A stretch of DNA of 64,000 nucleotides from Paractinoplanes aksuensis. GTDB taxonomy: Bacteria > Actinomycetota > Actinomycetes > Mycobacteriales > Micromonosporaceae. The translations under genes were made by a program, and so were the position numbers. Under the pieces are notes generated by a model that saw nothing but the letters and a program-made list of their open reading frames with translations, was not told where the DNA came from and made no database searches. This document shows, one piece after another, positions 17,881 to 24,978 of the stretch (position 1 is its first letter; each line of letters opens with the position of its first letter). Location: the NCBI RefSeq assembly GCF_024137025.1, contig NZ_JAMYJR010000027.1, forward strand, positions 62,001 to 126,000. The letters are read 5' to 3'.

Positions 17881-19260
17881 TCAGCTGCAGCAGCCGCCGA
17901 TCTGCTGATCGGTCGATGCCGGCGCGCTGATCACGGTGAGCGAGGTGCGCAGCAGGCCGCCCTCGATACCGGTGGCCAGGCCCTGGTCGGCGGGTGCACC
18001 ACAGCAGCCACCCTGTTCGGCGGTGATGCTGTCGGCGTCCAGGGGCACGTTGCTGGAGCAGACCCCGGTTTCGGGCAGGTCGAGTCGCACGTCGCGGGCG
18101 GCTTCCCAGTCCCCGGCCAGGGCGGCGGCCACAGAGCGGGCCTGCTCGTAGCCGGTGGCCATCAGGAACGTCGGGGCGCGGCCGTATGACTTGGCGCCGA
18201 TCGCGTAGTAGCCCGGTTCAGGATGGGTGAGCTGGTCGACCCCGTGCGGCGGAACGGTGCCGCAGGAGTGCTCGTTGGGGTCGATCAGCGGGGCGAGAGC
18301 GCGGGTGGAACCGAGGATCGGGTCGAGGTCCAGGCGTAGCTCGGCCGCGACGCTGTGGTCGGGCCGGAACCCGGTGGCCGCCACGATCCGGTCGACCGTC
18401 ACCGTCCGGGCGCCGTCGGACACCTCGACGCCGTCGGCGCCGGTCGCGACCGACTGGACGCCGAACCCGGTGAGCAGGCTGATCACGCCGGACTCGACGA
18501 GTTCGCGCAGCCGGGTGCCCAGCCGGCCGCGGGCGGGCAGCGCGTCGGCGCTCTCCCCGCCATAGGTGCGGGCCGGCGACGCCGAACGGATGGCCCACGT
18601 GACGGTCGTCCCCGGCAGCTCGGCCAGCAGCAACAGGGTGTTGGCCGCGGAGTGCCCGGCCCCGGCCACCAGGATCCGGCGGCCGGCGAACCGGTCCCGG
18701 TCGCGGCCGAGCACGTCGGGAAGAGCGGTTTCCCGGTACGCCGCCGCCTCGCTCTCGCCGTGGGCGGGGATCCCGGAGGCGCCGAGCACGTTGGGGGTGT
18801 GCCAGGTGCCGGAGGCGTCGACGACCGCGCCGGCCAGCACGTCCTCGCCGTGGGCCAACCGGATCAGGAACGGGGTGCAGGCGCGGCCGGCGCTGCGCAG
18901 CCGGTCCAGGCCGAGCCGGGTGATCGCGGTGACCCGGGCGCCGTACCGCACGTGCGGTTTGACCGCGGGTAGATCGGCCAAGGGCTGCAGGTAGTCGGCG
19001 GCGAGCTGGGCGCCGGTGGGCAGCTTGTCGTCGGTGGGACGCACCCAACCGGCCTCGCCGAGCAGCCGGGCCGCGGCGGCGTCGATGTTGTAGCGCCACG
19101 GCGAGAACAGGCGGATGTGGCCCCAGGAGCGCACGGCCGCAGCCGGCTGGTTGCCGGATTCCAGGACGACGAAGGGCAGGCCGCGCTCGGCGAGGTGGGC
19201 GGCGGCGGCCAGGCCGACGGGTCCGGCGCCGATCACCGCGATGGGCAGCTGGGTGCTCAT
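17881..19260 (-). CDS. FAD/NAD(P)-dependent flavoprotein with C-terminal Cys-Cys motifs (ArsO-like)
   Basis: 459 residues. The ATG at 19260 is fixed by GGAGGAGCTC just upstream; the frame is open further but that sequence is operator DNA. A first Rossmann motif (IAVIGAGPVGLAAAAHL) binds FAD and a second (ILVAGAGHSAANT) binds NAD(P)H, as in flavin monooxygenases and the ArsO-type proteins of ars operons. The C-terminal ~45 residues carry two vicinal cysteine pairs, C419-C420 (GGCCGAP) and C457-C458 (GGCCS), which could bind As(III). The gene is divergent from arsR across a palindrome array, so it is probably arsenite-inducible. The exact reaction is unknown. Confidence 0.75.
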   Translation of the reverse strand: MSTQLPIAVIGAGPVGLAAAAHLAERGLPFVVLESGNQPAAAVRSWGHIRLFSPWRYNIDAAAARLLGEAGWVRPTDDKLPTGAQLAADYLQPLADLPAVKPHVRYGARVTAITRLGLDRLRSAGRACTPFLIRLAHGEDVLAGAVVDASGTWHTPNVLGASGIPAHGESEAAAYRETALPDVLGRDRDRFAGRRILVAGAGHSAANTLLLLAELPGTTVTWAIRSASPARTYGGESADALPARGRLGTRLRELVESGVISLLTGFGVQSVATGADGVEVSDGARTVTVDRIVAATGFRPDHSVAAELRLDLDPILGSTRALAPLIDPNEHSCGTVPPHGVDQLTHPEPGYYAIGAKSYGRAPTFLMATGYEQARSVAAALAGDWEAARDVRLDLPETGVCSSNVPLDADSITAEQGGCCGAPADQGLATGIEGGLLRTSLTVISAPASTDQQIGGCCS

Positions 19261-19288
19261 GAGCTCCTCCAGGCGAAGCCGAAACGGA

Positions 19289-19370
19289 TTCGACATCTGT
19301 CGAACTTGACGTTTGTCGAAACCGACAGTTGCATGCGGTTTCGACATCTGTCAACCTCGACGCATGTCGA
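19289..19370. promoter_or_regulatory. ArsR operator array between the flavoprotein gene and arsR
   Basis: The 103-bp divergent region holds repeated TTCGACA/TGTCGAA half-sites: a perfect palindrome TTCGACATCTGTCGAA at 19289-19304, a one-mismatch copy at 19340-19354, half-sites TTTGTCGAAA at 19312-19321, and TCGACGCATGTCGA at 19357-19370 overlapping the arsR start. Such dyads are typical ArsR/SmtB operators. The placement predicts repression of both transcripts, including autoregulation. Confidence 0.65.
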
Positions 19371-19720
19371 AACCAGGTCAGTCGGTCGCCGTCGCCGGCG
19401 GCTGCTGCGCACCGATGGCGCAGAGCCGCATCCCGTCCGAGGCGGCGGGGTCGCTGGCGAACGCGTTCAAGGCGCTCGGTGACCCGATCCGCCTGCAGCT
19501 CATGTCGATGATCGCGTCCGCGCCCGGCGGCGAGATCTGCGTCTGCGACCTGACGCCGGCGTTCGCGATCTCCGGCTCGACCATCTCGCACCACCTCAAG
19601 GTGCTCAAGGAGTCCGGCCTGGTCACCGCCGAACGCCGGGCCAGCTGGGTCTACTACCGCCCTCAGGCGGCCCTCATGCGCCGACTGTCGGCGCTGCTCG
19701 ACATGCCCGAACCGGACTGA
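19364..19720 (+). CDS. arsR: ArsR-family arsenite-responsive repressor
   Basis: 118 residues from the ATG at 19364 (a TTG at 19313 is in frame but lies inside the operator array). The winged helix is clear: LANAFKALGDPIRLQLMSMI, then the recognition helix SGSTISHHLKVLKESGLV and wing AERRASWVYY. It combines two known metal-site types: an N-terminal Cys14-Cys15 pair (GGCC), as in Corynebacterium ArsR, and Cys59/Cys61 (ICVCDL), the CxC of E. coli ArsR. It heads the arsR-aquaporin-arsC operon. Confidence 0.85.
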   Translation: MSKPGQSVAVAGGCCAPMAQSRIPSEAAGSLANAFKALGDPIRLQLMSMIASAPGGEICVCDLTPAFAISGSTISHHLKVLKESGLVTAERRASWVYYRPQAALMRRLSALLDMPEPD

Positions 19721-19737
19721 GCGTCCGGTCGCACACC

Positions 19738-20487
19738 ATGAACCCCATCGCTGTCCGGCGGCGCCTGCTGGCCGAATTCACTGGTACCGCGTTGCTGGTC
19801 ACGGCCGTCGTCGGCTCCGGCATCATGGCCACCACGCTGTCGCCCGACGACGTCGGCCTGCAACTGCTGCAGAACTCGATCGCCACGGCGTTCGCGCTCG
19901 GCACCCTGATCCTGACGTTCGGGCCGGTCTCCGGCGCGCACTTCAACCCGGTTGTGTCCGCGGCCGACTGGTTCCTGGGCCGGCGCACCGGGAGCGGGCT
20001 GTCCGGCACCGACCTCGCGGCCTACACGCTGGCGCAGACCCTCGGGGCGATCGCCGGTTCGGTACTGGCCAACCTCATGTTCGACCTGGCCCCGGTCACC
20101 TTCTCCGACCGCGACCGGTCGGCCGGGCACCTGTGGCTCGGCGAGGTCGTGGCCACCGCCGGCCTGGTCCTGCTGATCTTCGCGCTCGCCCGGTCCGGCC
20201 GGGCCGCCGTGGCTCCGGCCGCGGTCGGGGCCTACATCGGCGCCGCCTACTGGTTCACCAGCAGCACCAGTTTCGCCAACCCGGCCGTCACCGTCGGCCG
20301 GGCCTTCACCGACACCTTCGCCGGCATCGCCCCCGCTTCGGTGCCCGGCTTCGTCATCGCCCAGTTCGCCGGCCTGCTGATCGGAGCCGGCCTGCTGCTC
20401 GCCCTTTATCCCGGCGCGGGACGGTCCGCCGACCATGTCGTCGTCGAGGCCCGTACCCGCCCTTCGAGCGAAGGATCGACACCGTGA
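19738..20487 (+). CDS. MIP-family aquaporin of the ars operon (AqpS-like)
   Basis: 249 residues with six hydrophobic segments and two half-helix motifs: Asn70-Pro71-Val72 (HFNPVV, the first NPA changed to NPV) and Asn181-Pro182-Ala183, with the selectivity-filter Arg188 (TVGR). It sits between arsR and arsC and overlaps arsC by 4 nt. In Sinorhizobium AqpS conducts As(OH)3, so arsenate reduced by ArsC can leave down its gradient. The same arrangement is inferred here. The C-terminal ~25 residues are a polar tail. Confidence 0.85.
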   Translation: MNPIAVRRRLLAEFTGTALLVTAVVGSGIMATTLSPDDVGLQLLQNSIATAFALGTLILTFGPVSGAHFNPVVSAADWFLGRRTGSGLSGTDLAAYTLAQTLGAIAGSVLANLMFDLAPVTFSDRDRSAGHLWLGEVVATAGLVLLIFALARSGRAAVAPAAVGAYIGAAYWFTSSTSFANPAVTVGRAFTDTFAGIAPASVPGFVIAQFAGLLIGAGLLLALYPGAGRSADHVVVEARTRPSSEGSTP

Positions 20488-20897
20488 GTCACAAACCCAG
20501 CGTCCTTTTCGTCTGCGTCCACAACGCGGGCCGCTCCCAGATGGCCGCCGGCTGGCTCCGGCACCTCGCCGGGGACGCCGTCGAGGTTCGCTCCGCCGGC
20601 TCCGAACCCGCCGACCGGATCAACCCCGCCGCCGTCGAGGCCATGCGCGAGGCCGGCATCGACATCACCGGCCAGCAGCCGAAGATCCTCGAGTACGACA
20701 CCGTTCAGGATTCCGACGTCATCGTGACCATGGGGTGCGGCGACGCCTGCCCGTACTTCCCCGGCAAACGCTACGAGGACTGGAAGCTGGACGATCCGGC
20801 CGGCCAGGGCGTCGACGCCGTCCGCCCCATCCGCGACGAGATCAGAGCGCGGATCGAGGCGCTGCTGGCCGAACTGCTCCCGGCCCGCCAGCAGTAG
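20484..20897 (+). CDS. arsC: Arsenate reductase (low-molecular-weight phosphatase type)
   Basis: 137 residues from a GTG overlapping the aquaporin stop (GTGA). The P-loop CVHNAGRS (Cys11, Arg17) and a pair at Cys85 and Cys89 (MGCGDACPYFPG), followed by RYEDWKLDDP, identify the LMW-PTP-like ArsC fold. It reduces As(V) to As(III) in the cytoplasm; in actinobacteria the electron donor may be thioredoxin or mycothiol/mycoredoxin, which cannot be told from sequence. It is the last gene of the arsR operon. Confidence 0.9.
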   Translation: MSHKPSVLFVCVHNAGRSQMAAGWLRHLAGDAVEVRSAGSEPADRINPAAVEAMREAGIDITGQQPKILEYDTVQDSDVIVTMGCGDACPYFPGKRYEDWKLDDPAGQGVDAVRPIRDEIRARIEALLAELLPARQQ

Positions 20898-21356
20898 ACC
20901 CACGAATACAACCAGGAGTCCTCGTTCGACGCCCTCGCGGGTCGCTCGTCGGCCGAGCTGTGGGCGGTCGGCGACGGCGGGTTGGCTGTGCGTGGTGGTG
21001 GCGGATCGTTCGAGGTGCTCCCGGACGCTCCGACGGGTGCGCTGCCCGACGTGACGACGGACCCGGCCGGACTGCCCTGGCTGATCGAGAACTCCCAGAC
21101 CCCGAGCGCGAAATTCGCCTCGTACAGCACCGGCGCGTGGACCGGCGTGCCCGCACCACAGCCGCCGGACGCGGTCGGCCTGAGCCTGCACGGCATCGCC
21201 GGAACCCCGGGCCGCCCGCTGATGCTCGCGGTGGGCGGGGCCGACCTCCCCACCACTCCGCGCTACGTGAAGGGCGTCGTGCTCGAGTACGGGCCGGGGC
21301 CGTCGGGCGAATCGAGCTCGAACCCCCCTGATGCGACAGTTCTGGCCGGTTCGTGA
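20898..21356 (+). pseudogene. Remnant of a secreted beta-propeller-like protein
   Basis: Open reading begins immediately after the arsC stop, without a start codon, and is protein-like: SSFDALAGRSSAELWAVGDG, LPWLIENSQTPSAKFASYST. The phrase SSAELWAVGDGG is typical of BNR/propeller blades in actinomycete exoproteins. No signal peptide or 5' half exists. The 3' end overlaps the opposite-strand NB-ARC remnant, so two decaying genes appear to have been joined here by a deletion or rearrangement. The only internal start is a GTG at 20982. Confidence 0.5.
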
Positions 21357-22024
21357 CCGACCTGGCGGCGGGCCAGCAGGCGGGCCGCCGCGATTGTCAG
21401 CGCCAATGGCAGCCGCCCACAACGCTCGGCCATCTCGTCCAGCACGGCCGGGTCGTGCTCCCTGCCGAGGTGAGCGGTCAGCAGTTCCCGGGCCTCCATC
21501 CGGTCCGGCCGGTCCAGCTCCACCAGGCACGCCCCGCCCGAGGCGGCCAGCCCGGTCAGCGGGCGCCGGCTCGTGACCAGCACGAGGCTGTCCGGCGAGT
21601 CCGGCAGCAGCGGGCGGACCTGCGACGGGTCCCGGACGTCGTCGAGCACCACGAGCAGGCGCGCCCCCGCGGTCCCGGACCGGTACGCGCCGACCAGCCC
21701 GTCGAACGTGTCCGGGACCTCCGCGGCGGCGGCGCCGAGGCCGATCAGCAGGGCCCGCAGCGCCTCGCGGCCGTCCTCGCCCCGCCGCCCGCGCAGGTCG
21801 AGGTAGAGCCGGCCGTCCGGGAACTCCGGGGCGACCGTGTGGGCGAACCGGGTGACCAGGGCCGACTTGCCCACGCCGCTGACCCCGTCGACCGCGATCA
21901 CCATCGGTCCGGGGTGACCGCCGCCTCGCAGGCCGGCGTACAGGTCGTGCAGAAGGCCGAGCTCGATGCGGCGCCCGGCGAACCACGGCGGGTCGGCCGG
22001 CAATAGAACCGGCGAGCGAGTCAT
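21263..22024 (-). CDS. Truncated NB-ARC (STAND) ATPase fragment
   Basis: 253 residues. Walker A VSGVGKSAL, Walker B LLVVLDDV and the GxP motif GRLPLAL (203-209) are present. There is no DNA-binding or BTAD domain before it and no TPR after it. It is a close relative of the NB-ARC part of the adjacent 946-residue SARP gene (shared LYLDLRG, VGAYRS, VRPLLP). Similarity stops around residue 219; the remaining 34 residues are antisense to the beta-propeller remnant. It begins 56 bases after the SARP gene's stop on the same strand. It may be a remnant duplication or a small stand-alone ATPase. Confidence 0.55.
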   Translation of the reverse strand: MTRSPVLLPADPPWFAGRRIELGLLHDLYAGLRGGGHPGPMVIAVDGVSGVGKSALVTRFAHTVAPEFPDGRLYLDLRGRRGEDGREALRALLIGLGAAAAEVPDTFDGLVGAYRSGTAGARLLVVLDDVRDPSQVRPLLPDSPDSLVLVTSRRPLTGLAASGGACLVELDRPDRMEARELLTAHLGREHDPAVLDEMAERCGRLPLALTIAAARLLARRQVGHEPARTVASGGFELDSPDGPGPYSSTTPFT

Positions 22025-22080
22025 CCCCGGAGTCAGCCAGACCCCTGTGGAGGACCAGTGAACAACCTCTGGATCGACCC

Positions 22081-24921
22081 TCAGGTCAGCTTGTCGGCCA
22101 GGTGTTCCAGGGCGGCCCGCATGTGGCGCGGCCCGCCGCCCTGGAAGCGTTCCAGCACCGCGCGGGCCTGCTCGTACGCGTCGCGGGCGCCGGCCCGGTC
22201 ACCCCGGGCGAGACGCAGCTCGGCCAGGCTGCGGAACGCCTCGAAGTGGTACGGCCCCTGCCCCACCGAGCGGGCCGCCTCGACCGCCCGGATCAGCTCG
22301 TCCCCGGCCTCGCCGGTCCGGCCCAGCTTGTCGAGGTTGTCGGCGATCGCCACCCGGATCATGGCCTCGACGTGCCGGCGCCCGCCGTGCGAGTTGATCT
22401 CCAACGCCTCCCGCAGCACGGGGGCGGCCTCGTCGTACCGGCCCAGCCGGGTCAGCGCCTTGCCCATGTAGCCCAGGCTCAGCGCCTCGGAGTTCTCGTT
22501 CCCGGCCGCACGGCACAGCTTCACGGCCGTCTCGGCGCACTCCAGGGCGCGCTGCTGGTCGCCCAGCGCCGCGTGCACCGAATAGAAGTTGATGTACGTC
22601 AGCGCCTGCTCCAGCAGCATCCCGTGGTCCACATAGACCTCGAGCGCGGCCGACAGCAACGTGAGCGCCTCCTCGTTCGCGTCGAAGAACCAGCGCGCGC
22701 CGGCCAGGCTGCGCAGCACGTGCGCCTCCCCGATCACGTCACCCTGGTCGCGGGCCGCGCGCAGGGCGAACCGCATGACGTCCTCCCAGTCCTGGAAGTA
22801 GCCGAACCACTCGAAGTACTGCTGCATGGTGAGGGCCAGCTGCCACGGGACCGGGCCGAGACCGAGGTCGGCCGCGACCCGCACCGCCTCCCTCAGGACC
22901 GTGCGGTGCCGGGCGAACCAGGCGATGGCTTCGTCGTACGAACCGGGTCGCTCCGGCCGCACCCCGGGCTCGGCCGGCGCGGGCGGGATCGGCGGGCGGG
23001 TCGGCTCGAGCACGACCTGGGCGTTGAAGCTGCTGTGCAGGTAGTACTGCAGCAACCGGCCCCTCGCGGCCCGCTGCTCGACGTCGGGGTCGGCCGCCTG
23101 GAGCAGCTCCTCGGCGTACGCCCGCACCAGCACGTGCGACGTGAAGCAGCCGTCCTCGCTCTCGGCCACCAGGGCGGCCTCGGCCAGCTCGGCCAGCTCG
23201 GCCCGGGTCCGCGCCGGCTCCCGCCCCGACAGGCTGACGGCGGCCTCCAGGGTGATCCCCGGAGTGAGCGCCATCGAGAGCAGCCGGAACAGCCGGGCCG
23301 CACCCGGGCTCAGCTGGCGGTACGACCACGAGAAGGCGGTCCGCGGATCGGTCACCCCGCGTCCCTCGGGAAAGGCCTCGAGCCGCCGTACGCCGTCGCG
23401 CAGCTCGGCCGCGACCGCCGACAGCGACAACGCGGGCCGCACGCACAGCCGCGCGGCCAGGATGGCCAGGGCCAGCGGCAACCGGCCGCACAGTTCGACG
23501 ATCTCGTCGAGGGAGGCGTCGTCGGGTTTCGGGCCGGGCCGCGCGGCGAGCCGGGCGGCCAGGATCTCGCGGGCGTCGGCCGGATCGGGCAGCCCGGCCC
23601 GGTACAGGCGGGCGCCGTCGGAGGCGGCCAGACCGACCAGCGGGCCCCGACTGGTGATCAGCACCAGGCTGTCGACGGAGTTGGGCAGCAGCGGGCGCAC
23701 CTGGGCCGCGTCGCGCACGTCGTCCAGCAGCACCAGGACCCGCTTCCCGGCGGTCAGGCTGCGGTACGCGCCGACCAGCGCGTCGAACGTGTCCGGGGTG
23801 TCGGCCGCGCGCAGACCCAACGCGTACAGCAGGGACCGCAAGGCATCCGCGGCCGGGACGCCGCCGCCCTCCCCCTCGTGGCCGCGCAGATCCAGATAGA
23901 GCTGCCCGTCGGTGAAGTTCCCGGCGATCTGGTGGGCGAAGTGCGTGACGATGGTCGACTTGCCGACGCCACCCATGCCGTCCACGGCGACGACCATCGG
24001 GCTCGTCCGCCGGCTGTCGCGCATCTCGCCGACGAGACCGTGCAGGATCGCGAGCTCGTGCGTCCGGCCCACGAACATCGGTTGATCCGGTGGCAGCTGA
24101 GCCGGCCACATGTGGTGCCCAACGGGCGAGGCCGGGGCCACCGACTGGGTCAGCACCCGCTGCTGGGCCTCCTGCAGCTCGCGCCCGGGGTCGATGCCCA
24201 GCTCGTCGGCCAGCCGCGCGCGGATGCTCCGGTACGCCTCCAGCGCCTCGGCCTGGTGACCGGCCGCGGCCAGGGTTGTCACCAGGGCCGCGTGCACCGG
24301 TTCGTGCATCCGCCCCATCCGCGCCGCCAGCCGCAGCGCGGGCAGCACCGGCAACGGCCGCCCAGCCTCGACGGCGATCGCGGCCGCGGCCACCGTCGCG
24401 TCGAAGAACTCGCCGTCGATGCCGGCGAAGGTGGCCGTGGCGGCGGCGCTGTCGGCCAATGTGTCCCCGGCCGGCCCGCGGCCGTGGCCGAGCGCGTCGA
24501 GGTAGAGGGCGAGCGCCGCGTCCGGCTGGTCCCGGCCCGCCTCCTGCCGCGCCCGGGCCACCGACCGGCGGAACGCGACCAGGTCGAGCGTCTCCGGACC
24601 GGCCGTGAACCGGTAGCCGGTGTCGTGCCGGGCCAGGTACGACCCGGGCGCGCGCAGCGTCAGCTCCGGCTCCATCAGCCGGCGCAGCACCCCGACGTAC
24701 TTGTGGATGACGTTGATCGCGCTCGCCGGCGGCGCCGGTCCCCACATCAGGTCGATCAGGTCGGACATGCTGACCGGGCGGCCCTCGTGCGCGAGCAGCA
24801 GCGCCAGCAGGCACCGCTGCTGGCGAGGCCCGGCGTCCAGTTCGGTCGCGCCCCGCCAGATCCGCAGTGGACCCATGATCTGCAGGCGCAATCCGTGAGA
24901 TTCGGACAGGATTCTCCCCAT
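22081..24921 (-). CDS. SARP-family regulator with NB-ARC and TPR domains (AfsR type)
   Basis: 946 residues. The order is an OmpR-like winged helix (about 14-105), a BTAD domain (about 110-260), an NB-ARC ATPase (about 283-570; Walker A MGGVGKST at 316-323, VLVLLDDV, GRLPLAL) and a TPR-rich C-terminus (about 640-946). AfsR/SARP proteins activate antibiotic or other secondary-metabolite genes by binding direct repeats at the -35 region; the NB-ARC-TPR part is thought to gate DNA binding. No biosynthetic gene cluster is nearby, so the target is unknown or distant. Two truncated relatives lie at 21263 and 32821. Confidence 0.85.
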   Translation of the reverse strand: MGRILSESHGLRLQIMGPLRIWRGATELDAGPRQQRCLLALLLAHEGRPVSMSDLIDLMWGPAPPASAINVIHKYVGVLRRLMEPELTLRAPGSYLARHDTGYRFTAGPETLDLVAFRRSVARARQEAGRDQPDAALALYLDALGHGRGPAGDTLADSAAATATFAGIDGEFFDATVAAAAIAVEAGRPLPVLPALRLAARMGRMHEPVHAALVTTLAAAGHQAEALEAYRSIRARLADELGIDPGRELQEAQQRVLTQSVAPASPVGHHMWPAQLPPDQPMFVGRTHELAILHGLVGEMRDSRRTSPMVVAVDGMGGVGKSTIVTHFAHQIAGNFTDGQLYLDLRGHEGEGGGVPAADALRSLLYALGLRAADTPDTFDALVGAYRSLTAGKRVLVLLDDVRDAAQVRPLLPNSVDSLVLITSRGPLVGLAASDGARLYRAGLPDPADAREILAARLAARPGPKPDDASLDEIVELCGRLPLALAILAARLCVRPALSLSAVAAELRDGVRRLEAFPEGRGVTDPRTAFSWSYRQLSPGAARLFRLLSMALTPGITLEAAVSLSGREPARTRAELAELAEAALVAESEDGCFTSHVLVRAYAEELLQAADPDVEQRAARGRLLQYYLHSSFNAQVVLEPTRPPIPPAPAEPGVRPERPGSYDEAIAWFARHRTVLREAVRVAADLGLGPVPWQLALTMQQYFEWFGYFQDWEDVMRFALRAARDQGDVIGEAHVLRSLAGARWFFDANEEALTLLSAALEVYVDHGMLLEQALTYINFYSVHAALGDQQRALECAETAVKLCRAAGNENSEALSLGYMGKALTRLGRYDEAAPVLREALEINSHGGRRHVEAMIRVAIADNLDKLGRTGEAGDELIRAVEAARSVGQGPYHFEAFRSLAELRLARGDRAGARDAYEQARAVLERFQGGGPRHMRAALEHLADKLT

Positions 24922-24978
24922 TCCGGCCAGTATTCGGGCGGTCAGTTCACGATCAGTGAACAGAAACTGGATCGGGCC

